A stretch of 64,000 bases of DNA, from positions 1 to 64,000 of the forward strand of contig JAIORA010000037.1 of NCBI GenBank assembly GCA_021108375.1. The letters are read 5' to 3'. The number at the start of each line of letters is the position of its first letter. The first letter of the stretch is position 1. Shown in pieces: positions 21,771-31,889 of this stretch. The translations under genes and the position numbers were made by a program. The notes under the pieces were generated by a model. It was not told where the DNA came from. It worked only from the letters and a program-made list of their open reading frames with translations, and searched no databases. This DNA comes from Anaerohalosphaeraceae bacterium (GTDB lineage: Bacteria > Planctomycetota > Phycisphaerae > Sedimentisphaerales > UBA12454).

Positions 21771-23201
21771 ATGACATTAGACGAGCTTTTAGGGATTATA
21801 GGCAACAAAATAATATCATCGCAAATCTGCGCCGACTCACGACTGGTCGTCAAAGGTGATGTTTTCGTCGCCATCAAAGGCTCGCAATTTGATGGCTATG
21901 ATTTCATCAATGACGCGATTAAAAACGGTGCAGGCTATATCGTCTCAAAGACAGCAGTTAAAACCGACAAAGTCAAAGTCATACTTACCAAAAACACCAG
22001 CATCGCCTTAGGGCTTTTAGCACAGAAAAAATATGGTTCACCTGCCGACAAAATGACCAACTTAGCGATTACCGGCACTAACGGCAAAACGACGGTAACA
22101 TTTCTCCTCCGCTCGGTCATTAACTCCGCCGGCAAAAACTGCGGACTCATCGGGACGATATACAATGATACCGATGGCGGCGGTATTGAAAAATCGGCAC
22201 TGACCACACCTGACGCAATTGAAATCGCCGAGCTCGGCGCAAAAATGGTGCGGGCAAAAACCGCATATATGGCTATTGAAGCCAGTAGCCACGCTATCGT
22301 TCAGAACCGTCTGGCAGGTATTAATTTTGCGGCAGCGGCATTTACAAACCTCACTGGTGACCACCTCGACTATCACAAGACAATAGAAAATTACCTCGCT
22401 GCCAAGACGAAACTCTTTGCCGAACTTTCGCCGCAAAGCTTTGCGATACTCAACAGCGATGACAACGCGAGTAAAACAATAGCACAGCAGACTAAAGCAA
22501 AGAAAATTTTTTATGGGCTAAATTCTACCGCCGACATATCAGCATCGATAGAGTCGATGGATATCAGCGGAACGGTTTTCACAATCAGCTATCAGGGCGA
22601 AAAATGTAAAGTCAAAACACCGCTGCTCGGCAAATATAATATCAGCAATCACCTTGCAGCGGCCGGATTATGCCTTGCTACAGGCTTTAGCTTAGCCCAA
22701 ATTGCCGAGGGTCTGAGCAAACTCACAAAAGTACCCGGCAGGCTCGAACGCGTCGATTCCGCTCGTGATTTTGCCGTGCTGATAGATTACGCCCATACCG
22801 ACGATGCCCTGAAAAACGTCCTTTCAACCCTGAAACCACTTTGTAAGGGGCGGCTTTGTGTGGTTTTTGGTTGCGGCGGGGACAGGGACAAAACCAAACG
22901 CCCCAGAATGGCAAAAGTCGCCCAGGCTCTGGCTGATACAGTTATAGTTACAAACGACAATCCCCGAACAGAAGACAGCGGAGATATTATAAAGGATATA
23001 TTCGATGGATTTGATGAGCCGGACAAAAAATCTATCTCTGCCATACCAGACAGACGCAATGCTATTGAGTACGCTGTCAAAAACGCTGCCACCGGCGACA
23101 TCATTCTAATAGCCGGCAAAGGCCACGAAGATTATCAGATTATAGGCAGAGAAAAAATTCGTTTCAGCGACAACGAAACAGCAGGGGAATTTTTGCGATG
23201 A
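21771..23201 (+). CDS. murE: UDP-N-acetylmuramoyl-tripeptide synthetase MurE
   Basis: ITGTNGKTTVTFLL; EASSHAI; DNPRTED motif (meso-DAP type). Confidence 0.95.
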   Translation: MTLDELLGIIGNKIISSQICADSRLVVKGDVFVAIKGSQFDGYDFINDAIKNGAGYIVSKTAVKTDKVKVILTKNTSIALGLLAQKKYGSPADKMTNLAITGTNGKTTVTFLLRSVINSAGKNCGLIGTIYNDTDGGGIEKSALTTPDAIEIAELGAKMVRAKTAYMAIEASSHAIVQNRLAGINFAAAAFTNLTGDHLDYHKTIENYLAAKTKLFAELSPQSFAILNSDDNASKTIAQQTKAKKIFYGLNSTADISASIESMDISGTVFTISYQGEKCKVKTPLLGKYNISNHLAAAGLCLATGFSLAQIAEGLSKLTKVPGRLERVDSARDFAVLIDYAHTDDALKNVLSTLKPLCKGRLCVVFGCGGDRDKTKRPRMAKVAQALADTVIVTNDNPRTEDSGDIIKDIFDGFDEPDKKSISAIPDRRNAIEYAVKNAATGDIILIAGKGHEDYQIIGREKIRFSDNETAGEFLR

Positions 23202-24568
23202 AAATTACCATCCAACAATTAGCTCAGTGCCTCGGCGTTAATATCGACAAAAACCAGCAGGCAGAAATTACCGGCGCGAGCATCGATTCGCGAACCATCA
23301 AAAAAGGCGATATCTTTTTCGCTCTCAAGGGACAAAACTTTGACGGGGCTGACTTTTTGGCACAGGCCTTTGAAAACGGCGCAGTTTGCGCAGTAGTTGA
23401 AAAAGATATATCCGAAAAATTTCCCCTGCCGCTGATTAGAACCAAAAGCGTTATAGAATCACTCGGCGAGTCAGCAAATTACATCAGGAAAAAATCCAAT
23501 TTCAAATTGATAGCAATCACCGGCTCAGCCGGCAAAACAACAACCAGAAATATCATTTACCATATACTCAGCAAAAATTTCAAATGCTGTCAGTCGCCGA
23601 AAAACTTTAACAACAATATCGGCCTGCCGCTTACCATTCTAAACGCTCCTGAAAATACGCAGATAGTAATCGCCGAACTTGGCAGCAGCACACCCGGCGA
23701 AATCGCTCAGCTAACAAAAATCGCGACTCCCGACATCGCGGTTATTACAAACATCTGCCCTGCCCACTTGCAGGGCTTTGGAAACATCGAAGCCATAATC
23801 GCCGAAAAAGCCTCCATTGCCAAAGGTCTGCGTCCCGGCGGAAAATTCATAATAAACGGCCAATCTGCGGGACTAAGAGATTACTGCCGCCAAAACGGGT
23901 TTGAATTTTCAACTTTTGGCGACAGTAAAGACTGCGACACCTTCGCTGCCAATATCAAAACACAGGCGTTTTCGAGCAGTTTCAAAATAGATTCCCAACT
24001 CGTAACCCTACCCTTAATCGGCTCGGCAAATGTCGAAAACGCAATCGCCGCCTGGACAGTATGCAAAAATTTCGGCATAACGCCTCAGCAATTCAGCGAT
24101 GATATAACATCTGTCCGGCCAGTCGATATGCGACTCGTGCCGCTGACAATAGGTAAGGCCGTGATACTTGACGACTGCTACAACGCCAACCCCGCTTCAA
24201 TGCTGAACGCGATAAACACGCTTACGGCAATCGGAAAAGCAAAAAAGGCAAGAACGGTATTCATCTGCGGCAAAATGGGCGAACTTGCCGGCCAAAGCGT
24301 CGGATACCACAGAGAGTTAGGCCAAAAATGCGCACTGCTCAAAATTGATGTACTGCTCAGCACCAAAGGCGATGCCGCCGAGATTGTTACATCCGCCAGA
24401 GAACACGCCAATTACGAAATAACAGCCGAAGTGTTTGAAAATACCGGCCAGCTATGCAATAATCTGCACAAATTTCTGCAACCTGACGATATAATACTGA
24501 TAAAAGCATCGAGAAGTGAGCGCTTTGAGAGCGTTTCGCGGGAAATCAAAAAAATAATAAAGGGATAA
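23198..24568 (+). CDS. murF: UDP-N-acetylmuramoyl-tripeptide--D-alanyl-D-alanine ligase MurF
   Basis: ITGSAGKTTTRNI; DDCYNANPASM; 4-bp overlap with murE. Confidence 0.95.
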   Translation: MKITIQQLAQCLGVNIDKNQQAEITGASIDSRTIKKGDIFFALKGQNFDGADFLAQAFENGAVCAVVEKDISEKFPLPLIRTKSVIESLGESANYIRKKSNFKLIAITGSAGKTTTRNIIYHILSKNFKCCQSPKNFNNNIGLPLTILNAPENTQIVIAELGSSTPGEIAQLTKIATPDIAVITNICPAHLQGFGNIEAIIAEKASIAKGLRPGGKFIINGQSAGLRDYCRQNGFEFSTFGDSKDCDTFAANIKTQAFSSSFKIDSQLVTLPLIGSANVENAIAAWTVCKNFGITPQQFSDDITSVRPVDMRLVPLTIGKAVILDDCYNANPASMLNAINTLTAIGKAKKARTVFICGKMGELAGQSVGYHRELGQKCALLKIDVLLSTKGDAAEIVTSAREHANYEITAEVFENTGQLCNNLHKFLQPDDIILIKASRSERFESVSREIKKIIKG

Positions 24569-24578
24569 GGGATAAGAG

Positions 24579-25718
24579 TTGCTGTATCATCTTTTTGTAT
24601 GGCTGGATAAATTCATTACCGAATCGCTGGGTTTCTATGCCTGGCAGGAGGTGATGTTCCGATGCATAATGGCGGCGCTGACATCTCTGCTGGCGGCCTG
24701 GCTCACGGGTCCGAAAATAATACGCTGGCTTATGCGGAAAAAAATCGGCGACCGGCCGGAATTCAACCACGAAACACTCAACGAATTGAACAAGGAAAAA
24801 GCCAACACTCCTACGATGGGCGGGGTGATAATACTAACAGCGGTACTCCTCAGCACTCTGCTGTGGACACAACTGAACAACCCATTCATCCAGAAAGCCA
24901 TCATCCTTATGGTATGGTTTGGCGGAATCGGAATATGCGACGACTGGCTCAAGCTCACCAGCAAAATAAAACACCGAAGCAGAGATGGGCTAAGACCGTG
25001 GGAAAAGCTGGTCTTTCAGGCTGGCGGTGCCGTACTGATTGCCGCGTTTCTGTATTCGGACGTACGAAACATCCCTGACGCGATGAGACTGTGGCTGCCG
25101 TTTTACAAATACGGCATACCTATTGACGGCTGGATTTTTGTGATTATCGCGATTCTTTACATCTCGGCAACGAGCAACGCGGTCAACCTCACCGATGGAA
25201 TGGACGGGCTTGCTCCCGGCTGCGTTGCAATAGTCAGCGCAGTCCTCGTAATACTCTGCTACGTTACATCGGAATCTATGACCAGAACCAGCACAATGAC
25301 CTGGGCAGGCTACCTGCTCTTGCCGCACATCCCCCAGGTAGGCGAACTCAGCGTATTCTATTCAGCAATACTCGGAGCAACGATGGGCTTTTTGTGGTTC
25401 AACTGCCACCCCGCCCAAACATTTATGGGCGATACCGGCTCACTGCCATTAGGGGCGGCGATGGGTTACGGAGCGCTGGTAACGCGCAACGAGGTGCTGC
25501 TTTTGCTCATTGGCGGAGTCTTCGTAATAGAGTTGGCAAGCGTCGTCCTGCAAATCGGCTACTTCAAATATACTCACGGAAAAAGGCTTTTCCTGTGCGC
25601 ACCGATTCACCACCATTTTCACCTTGCCGGCTGGAGTGAGCCGCAGGTAGTCGTAAGGTTCTGGCTCGTCGCGGCGGCCTTTGCGGCACTGGCACTGGCA
25701 ACACTGAAAATCAGATAA
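24579..25718 (+). CDS. mraY: Phospho-N-acetylmuramoyl-pentapeptide transferase MraY (TTG start)
   Basis: TPTMGG; NAVNLTDGMDGLAPG; FMGDTGSLPLGA; PIHHHFHLAGWSE. Confidence 0.96.
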   Translation: MLYHLFVWLDKFITESLGFYAWQEVMFRCIMAALTSLLAAWLTGPKIIRWLMRKKIGDRPEFNHETLNELNKEKANTPTMGGVIILTAVLLSTLLWTQLNNPFIQKAIILMVWFGGIGICDDWLKLTSKIKHRSRDGLRPWEKLVFQAGGAVLIAAFLYSDVRNIPDAMRLWLPFYKYGIPIDGWIFVIIAILYISATSNAVNLTDGMDGLAPGCVAIVSAVLVILCYVTSESMTRTSTMTWAGYLLLPHIPQVGELSVFYSAILGATMGFLWFNCHPAQTFMGDTGSLPLGAAMGYGALVTRNEVLLLLIGGVFVIELASVVLQIGYFKYTHGKRLFLCAPIHHHFHLAGWSEPQVVVRFWLVAAAFAALALATLKIR

Positions 25719-25975
25719 CCCTGCTCCGAAACTTTTAATACCAATACCGATTATCAAGTGCGCTGTTATTATTTCAATGGGTACGAATGAATTTAAACCC
25801 GCTCGCATCGCTGATTAGCCCCTCATCACTATGAGGGGGTTTACGCCTGCATATTGTTTATCCCTTTCCAATCGCCATTAGCCCCCTGGTCCTGCCTTGG
25901 GGGTTGTCGTTTGTTTTGCATTTTTATTTTTTTTAAAACTTTGTGTTCTCTGTGGCTAAATAACAAAGGGTTCCC

Positions 25976-27028
25976 TTAATTATTAAACGCCGCCTCAAAA
26001 ATTTCATCAAGATTTGGTGCGTTCCCTTCCCACACTCCCAGCACTCGGCCATCAAGAAGAACAACAACAAGCGGACTCTGAACGAACCATTTCTTAGCAT
26101 CGCTGAGCCTGCCCAGCGTACAAATACTGTCGCCCGGCACAGGCCCGGTACCCGGCTCAGCATACGGAGGCATACCGATAAAGGCAAAACGAATCGCGTC
26201 ATCGTTACCCGCCAGTGAACGCTGAAACTGCTCATATTCAGGAACGGCATCGGCGCAGTCAGGACAATCGGTATGATACATCAGAACGACCCAGATACCA
26301 CTGCCAAGCGTCTCTGCGATATTGATATGCTCAAGCATTGGCCAGCGAACCAACTGCTCTGGCGGCTCAGCCGGGGCGTTCGCCTCGACGACAACATTGA
26401 TTGGACTAACATTAACATCATTTGCCGCGGGAACGAGCGCGACATTCGGCTCAGAGCTATTGACCTCGGCAATCGGCTCTTGCCGAGCGGGCTTTGTCCA
26501 GTCAGCAGTATTGACAACCTCGTATTCATCTGTCTTGTCGGGCGGTCTGTTGAATATAATTGTAATTTCCAGAACCGGCAACAGGATAAATGTCGGTATC
26601 GCAATCGCGAGAAAATGTGCGGGCTTTGGCCAGGGCGGCGGAAGCAGCTTACAGCCGAGAGGCCTGAAAACAAGCAGCAGCAAAAAAATTGGAACATCGA
26701 CCGCCAAAAGCGTTATCCATGGGTCCACGTGAACGCTGCCGAAACAGCCGCAGGATTCAACGCCGCCAAGAGCTTTAGCTAAGGTAACCGCTATAAATCC
26801 GCCAAAGGATATTGTCGTTATCAGCCAGGCTGCCTTGCGGAACAAACCGCTCAAAAGCCATATCGCCAATCCAAGTTCCAGCGGTATCTGAACAAGGAAA
26901 AACTCCCACGATTCCCAGAACCCTTTGCTCATTATAGGTTCGCTGAGCAACTGCTGCGATTTCAGCACAACAGCAATCAGCAAAAACAGTCCTGCGATGT
27001 TCATCACGATGATATTTATTTTTTTCAT
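25976..27028 (-). CDS. MauE/DoxX-like membrane protein with C-terminal thioredoxin-like domain
   Basis: Four-TM MauE-like region (GGVESCGCFGSV); C-terminal HTDCPDC redox motif. Confidence 0.75.
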   Translation of the reverse strand: MKKINIIVMNIAGLFLLIAVVLKSQQLLSEPIMSKGFWESWEFFLVQIPLELGLAIWLLSGLFRKAAWLITTISFGGFIAVTLAKALGGVESCGCFGSVHVDPWITLLAVDVPIFLLLLVFRPLGCKLLPPPWPKPAHFLAIAIPTFILLPVLEITIIFNRPPDKTDEYEVVNTADWTKPARQEPIAEVNSSEPNVALVPAANDVNVSPINVVVEANAPAEPPEQLVRWPMLEHINIAETLGSGIWVVLMYHTDCPDCADAVPEYEQFQRSLAGNDDAIRFAFIGMPPYAEPGTGPVPGDSICTLGRLSDAKKWFVQSPLVVVLLDGRVLGVWEGNAPNLDEIFEAAFNN

Positions 27029-27029
27029 A

Positions 27030-28079
27030 TTACCCTTCTCTTTTATCCTCGCTGCAGGTATCAGCGTCCTGTTCTTTTATTTGTTCAAGCTGCATCACAA
27101 GGCGGTCGAGCTTCTTCTGAGCCTCATCGTATTTGCCGTTTGAATTACGAAGATGGCCTCCGAGCGTATCCCAGCTGCTTATAAAGTCGGCAAAAGAGGC
27201 GTTCAACTTTCCAAGATTTTGCCTTATTTCAGCGGCAGCGGCCTCTATCTTCAGGCCGTGAAGCCCCATAACAATTGTCATCAGATAGATATAAAGCAGG
27301 TTCGGCGAAACAGCTATAACCTTTTTTTCCATCGCGTAATCCTGAATGCTTTTCGCGTCGCCGCCGGCCTTGACAATCGTCTCGTAATAAACGTTCTCCG
27401 CCGGTATATACATAAGTGCAAAATCGATAGTTCCCTCTGCCGGGCGGATATAACTGTCCGCGATTTTATCTATATGCTTTTTGACATCTTTGCGAAACTC
27501 TTTTACAAATTTCGCAACGTCATTCTCGTTTTCAGCCTGCTGAGCTTTTTCAAAATTGCTCAACGGAAATTTCGCATCGACCGGCACAGAATAATCCGGC
27601 ATCTTTATAAGAGCGTCCACCGCCCGCCCATCCTTATAATGATACTGCAATGTGAAACTTTCGATGGGAAGAACTTTTTTCAGAACGTTTTCCAGCGACC
27701 ATTCCCCAAAACCGCCCCGAAGTTTTGGACTGGCAAATATGTTATGCAGCCGTCTCACATCCGCCCCCAGCGCCGTCATATGCTGATTGGAACGTTGCAA
27801 ATCGCCGAGCTGATTGCCGAGCTTTGTGAGTGTCTCCGCGTGAAACTGCAAATTTTTATTAACGGTTTCCTGGCCACTCTGCAGGGATTTGCCAAGAGTA
27901 TCGCTGAGCCTATCCTGAGCTACTTTCAGAGATTCAAGCTGAGTTTGCAGATTACCAACCGCACCGGACGAGGCCGAAATCTTCAGCAAAAGCCATACAA
28001 CAGAGGCCAAAACGGCTAAAACTGCCAAAACCACGATTATTTCCATCATAAAATTATTTCCAAAAATGCCGTACACCAT
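27030..28079 (-). CDS. rmuC: DNA recombination protein RmuC
   Basis: N-terminal TM, coiled coil, RGGFGEWSLENVL, VDAKFPLSNFEKA, MYIPAENVYYETI. Confidence 0.93.
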   Translation of the reverse strand: MVYGIFGNNFMMEIIVVLAVLAVLASVVWLLLKISASSGAVGNLQTQLESLKVAQDRLSDTLGKSLQSGQETVNKNLQFHAETLTKLGNQLGDLQRSNQHMTALGADVRRLHNIFASPKLRGGFGEWSLENVLKKVLPIESFTLQYHYKDGRAVDALIKMPDYSVPVDAKFPLSNFEKAQQAENENDVAKFVKEFRKDVKKHIDKIADSYIRPAEGTIDFALMYIPAENVYYETIVKAGGDAKSIQDYAMEKKVIAVSPNLLYIYLMTIVMGLHGLKIEAAAAEIRQNLGKLNASFADFISSWDTLGGHLRNSNGKYDEAQKKLDRLVMQLEQIKEQDADTCSEDKREG

Positions 28080-28441
28080 AGGGATTCTGTGGTGATTATA
28101 ATGGCAAAAACGGCAGCGTCAAAGGAGATTATATTTCAAAAACAGATTTTGAAAATCCTTAAACACTTTTAAAAGCGGCGTTTTCAGCATTAAAAAAAAC
28201 TTTTTTTAAAGAAAAAACCTTTTTTCGTCCGAATATAAATGGTATAATTCGGGGTATGATTATGCACTACCGTTGCTCATAGTATGTTTGGGCATAAAAA
28301 ATGGGTATAAAGAGCTTTTGGAAATCAGAAGGCCTGTCAAAGTCAGGATGGGTGGCTTTTCGGCAAATTTTTGCGGGAGCCTCTTAACGAAATAATGATT
28401 CGTAATGTGAAAAACTTGGAATTCCTTGAAAGGGTATCGTT

Positions 28442-30082
28442 ATGAGAAACAAAATTTTATTGGCTCTGCTGTTAGCTTGTGTGCTGAGCGTTTCCGGTTG
28501 TTATAGTTGCCACAGCTGGCTTGCATCACAGGGCAAAGAACCCGTTGACCCCACTGCCAAATATATGTGGGACAAAAACTGCTACGCAAAACAGACACCT
28601 ATGCCGCTTCCGGAAATATGTGAGCCAGCCGCTCCCAAACCAAAACCGGTTAAGCCAAAACCTGTCAAGGTCAAACCTGTAATGATTGTTGCTGCCAACG
28701 CGGCTTCCAGAACCTATCCCTGCGAAGATTGCGGCGTTGTAAGACTTGACAAAATACTGCCGGAAAGAATACAGACCGGTGCTGATTTTGAATACAGAAT
28801 CAGGGTAACTAATCTTACCAATATGCCGCTGGCAGATGTTATTGTAACCGACACTCTCCTCAGCAATTTCCAATACAAAAGCGCAACACCCACCCCGAAC
28901 GTACAGGGCAACAAGCTCATCTGGGTATTCCCGACTCTGGGAGCAAGGGAAAGCGTTGAGATGGTCGGCATAGGCGTTGCCATTGCTGGCGGAATCGTCG
29001 AGAACTGCGTTGATGTAACATACAGAATGCCGCTTTGCGTTCAGTCTATCAGCGTTCAGCCGATGCTTGCACTCACAAAGACAGGCCCGGCAGAAGTATC
29101 TATCTGCGACCCTATCAAATATGTATTCAGAATTGAAAACACTGGCACAGGCCCGGCAAACAATGTCAGAATCATTGACACTCTCCCGGCCGGCCTTGTA
29201 ACAAAACAGGGTACAAACAAAATTGATATTGTTGTCGGCACACTGCTGGCTGGCACCGCAAGAGCAATGGCTGTTGAAGTCGAGGCACAAAAACCCGGCA
29301 CATACAACAACAGGGCTCAGGCTATTGCTGATGGTGGCCTCAAAGCCGCTTCAGAAACAGTCAAAACCATCGTCCGCAAACCGGTACTCGCTATTACAAA
29401 GACCGGCCCGGCAATGCAGTATCTTGACAGGGAAATCACCTACAACATCAGTGTAACAAATAGGGGCGATTACCCGGCAGTCAATACCGTTATTGAAGAC
29501 GCTGTCCCATCTGGCACCAGATTTGTCAAGGTAAGCCAGGGCGGCAAGCAGGTAGGAAACAAGGTCATCTGGAAGGTTGCCAAGCTCAATCCTGGCGCAA
29601 CCGCTAAGATGTCTATAACTGTAATGCCTACCAAGATGGGCACTGTTGTTAATACCGCAAGTGCCGTCGCTATCTGTGCCGAAGCTGTTACAGCTACCGC
29701 TCAGACAGAGGTCAGAGGCGTATCAGCCATTCTGCTTGAGGTTATCGACATCGAAGACCCAATCAGAATCGGCGAAAATGTAACCTATCAGATTCAGGTT
29801 ACAAACCAGGGTACTGCCTCAGGCACGAACATCCGTGTAAATGCTATACTTGAGCAGGAAATGCAGTATGTAAGCAATGCAGGAGCCACAGCAGGCACGT
29901 TTAATGGCAAAGATGCCATCAAATTCGCACCACTGTCATCGCTTGCTCCAAAGGCTGTTGCGACTTGGAAAATCATCGTAAAGGCTCGCGGCGAAGCTAA
30001 CGTTCGCTTCAGAGTTACAATGACCAGCGACCAGCTTACGAGAGATGTTATCGAAACTGAATCGACCAACTTCTACAAATAA
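28442..30082 (+). CDS. Lipoprotein with tandem DUF11 repeats
   Basis: Lipobox LSVSGC; KP-rich linker; repeats such as ALTKTGPAEV...VRIIDTLPAGL and AITKTGPAMQ...TVIEDAVPSGT. Confidence 0.88.
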   Translation: MRNKILLALLLACVLSVSGCYSCHSWLASQGKEPVDPTAKYMWDKNCYAKQTPMPLPEICEPAAPKPKPVKPKPVKVKPVMIVAANAASRTYPCEDCGVVRLDKILPERIQTGADFEYRIRVTNLTNMPLADVIVTDTLLSNFQYKSATPTPNVQGNKLIWVFPTLGARESVEMVGIGVAIAGGIVENCVDVTYRMPLCVQSISVQPMLALTKTGPAEVSICDPIKYVFRIENTGTGPANNVRIIDTLPAGLVTKQGTNKIDIVVGTLLAGTARAMAVEVEAQKPGTYNNRAQAIADGGLKAASETVKTIVRKPVLAITKTGPAMQYLDREITYNISVTNRGDYPAVNTVIEDAVPSGTRFVKVSQGGKQVGNKVIWKVAKLNPGATAKMSITVMPTKMGTVVNTASAVAICAEAVTATAQTEVRGVSAILLEVIDIEDPIRIGENVTYQIQVTNQGTASGTNIRVNAILEQEMQYVSNAGATAGTFNGKDAIKFAPLSSLAPKAVATWKIIVKARGEANVRFRVTMTSDQLTRDVIETESTNFYK

Positions 30083-30102
30083 GTCGGTTTAACTTAAATG
30101 CT

Positions 30103-30138
30103 AAAAGAGCCGTGAGTTTTTCTCACGGCTCTTTTTTT
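30103..30138 (+). terminator. Rho-independent terminator
   Basis: AAAAGAGCCGTGAGTTTTTCTCACGGCTCTTTTTTT. Confidence 0.85.
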
Positions 30139-30748
30139 ATTGTCATTTCGACCAACGTGGAGAAATCTTTTTGTTTTTAAAAGTTAGCCCTGTCATTACT
30201 ATGGCAGGGTTATTTAACCCCCTGATTCATCAGGGGGTTTGTATTTACATTATGGTTTGCCCCTTCCCCACCGCCATTTAGAAGCCGAGCCGCGGGAGCG
30301 GCCGGAATAGTTAGCCCCCGATTTACAAATCGGGGGTTCTTTTACGAATGGTTTGTATTTTACATATTATCGTTTAGCCCCCGAATCACCATTCGGGGGT
30401 TTGTACTTTCATATGGTTTGCATCGTTCCCATCGCCATTTAGAAGCCGAGCGACGTAAGTCGCCGGAATAATTAGCCCCCTGATTCATCAGGGGGTTGTT
30501 GTCATTGCGAGCGCAGCGTGGCAATCTTTTTTGTTTTGAATTTTAAATTTTTGTGTTTTGAACTTGTTTAGGATTTAGATATTAGGATTTTCCTCTGTGC
30601 TCTCTGCATCCTATGTGGCTAAAATTTGTGTCTTTGAGTCTTCGTGGCTAATTTTTTAAAAAAAAGTCATCGCCGAGAGGCGATTCATTAACTCAAAACT
30701 ATTTTTGTATCTCTGCGTAATCAGTGTTTAAATAATTCGTGACTAATT

Positions 30749-31864
30749 TCAAGCCCTACCCAGACACTCACTCAGCGTACTGCAAACCAATTCAACATCG
30801 TCTCTGGAAAGGTTGTTGTAGAAAGGCAGCGCTATCGTACTTTTACAAATTTTATCGGTAACTGGGAAATCGCCGTCTTTGTAGCCGAACTGCTCAACCA
30901 TAAAAGGCTGAAGCGTTACAGGCGGAAAATAATTACTAACCTGAATCTCCTCATCGAACATAGCTTTCAAAATATCGTTCCGTTTTTCAATCAGCTCATC
31001 GACTACCCGAACAACGAATACGAACCAACTCATTTCACAGCCTTGCGGGGCTTGTGGAACTACAACTCTTTTCTCGCCGGCAAGAATTTCCTGATACCAG
31101 CCGGCAACGATTTTCCTTTTCTCGATAAATTCATCTATCCTGCTGAGTTGAACCACGCCAAGAGCAGCGTTAATATCGCTGAGCCTGAAATTATATCCCA
31201 TTCTTTCGTGGGCCAGCCAACCGCCGCCAGCACCTCTGCCCTGATTCCGCAGCGAGACGCACATATCAGCCAGCGACTTATCATCGGTAACAATCATTCC
31301 GCCCTCGCCGGTAGTAACCTGCTTATTGGGATAGAACGCAAAGGTACTCATCGTCCCGAAAGTACCGACTTTCCTGCCGCCAATACCTGAGCCAAGAGCC
31401 TCGCAGCTATCCTCAACTACCGGCAGATTATGCTTTTGAGCTATTTCATAAGCTTTATCGAGACCAGCCGGATTACCAAAAACCGCTACCGGCAAAATCG
31501 CTTTCGTCTTAGCCGTGATTTTTTCTTCTATTTTCGCATAGTCAATATTCAAAGTCTCCGGGTCGACATCGACAAATATCGGCTCAGCCCCTGCCATCAA
31601 AATACAATTAGTCGATGCTATAAAAGTGAAAGGCGTAGTAATAACCTCATCGCCGGGACCGACCCCCAAAGCCAGCAGGCACAAATACAATGCGCTGGTG
31701 CCGGAATTGGCAGAAACCGCATATTTCCTGCCGACATATTCAGCCATTTTCTGCTCAAACTCAACCATTTTCGGCCCGAGAGCAAGATTGGGACTTTTTA
31801 AAACATCAACAACAGCGGCAATTTCTTTATCCGTTATATCCGGCCGAGACAAATGTACTTTCAT
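30749..31864 (-). CDS. DegT/DnrJ/EryC1/StrS family PLP-dependent aminotransferase
   Basis: SGTSALYLCLLALGVGPGDEVITTPFTF; EDSCEALGS; FAFYPNKQVTTGEGGM. Confidence 0.95.
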   Translation of the reverse strand: MKVHLSRPDITDKEIAAVVDVLKSPNLALGPKMVEFEQKMAEYVGRKYAVSANSGTSALYLCLLALGVGPGDEVITTPFTFIASTNCILMAGAEPIFVDVDPETLNIDYAKIEEKITAKTKAILPVAVFGNPAGLDKAYEIAQKHNLPVVEDSCEALGSGIGGRKVGTFGTMSTFAFYPNKQVTTGEGGMIVTDDKSLADMCVSLRNQGRGAGGGWLAHERMGYNFRLSDINAALGVVQLSRIDEFIEKRKIVAGWYQEILAGEKRVVVPQAPQGCEMSWFVFVVRVVDELIEKRNDILKAMFDEEIQVSNYFPPVTLQPFMVEQFGYKDGDFPVTDKICKSTIALPFYNNLSRDDVELVCSTLSECLGRA

Positions 31865-31889
31865 AGTGATTCAAACTCCTGAAAATTAA

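Noticed and set aside
30180-30510. Possible CRISPR array, because of regularly occurring repeats
   Set aside because: Repeats are hairpins with varying sequence and irregular spacing, no identical direct repeats and no cas genes.
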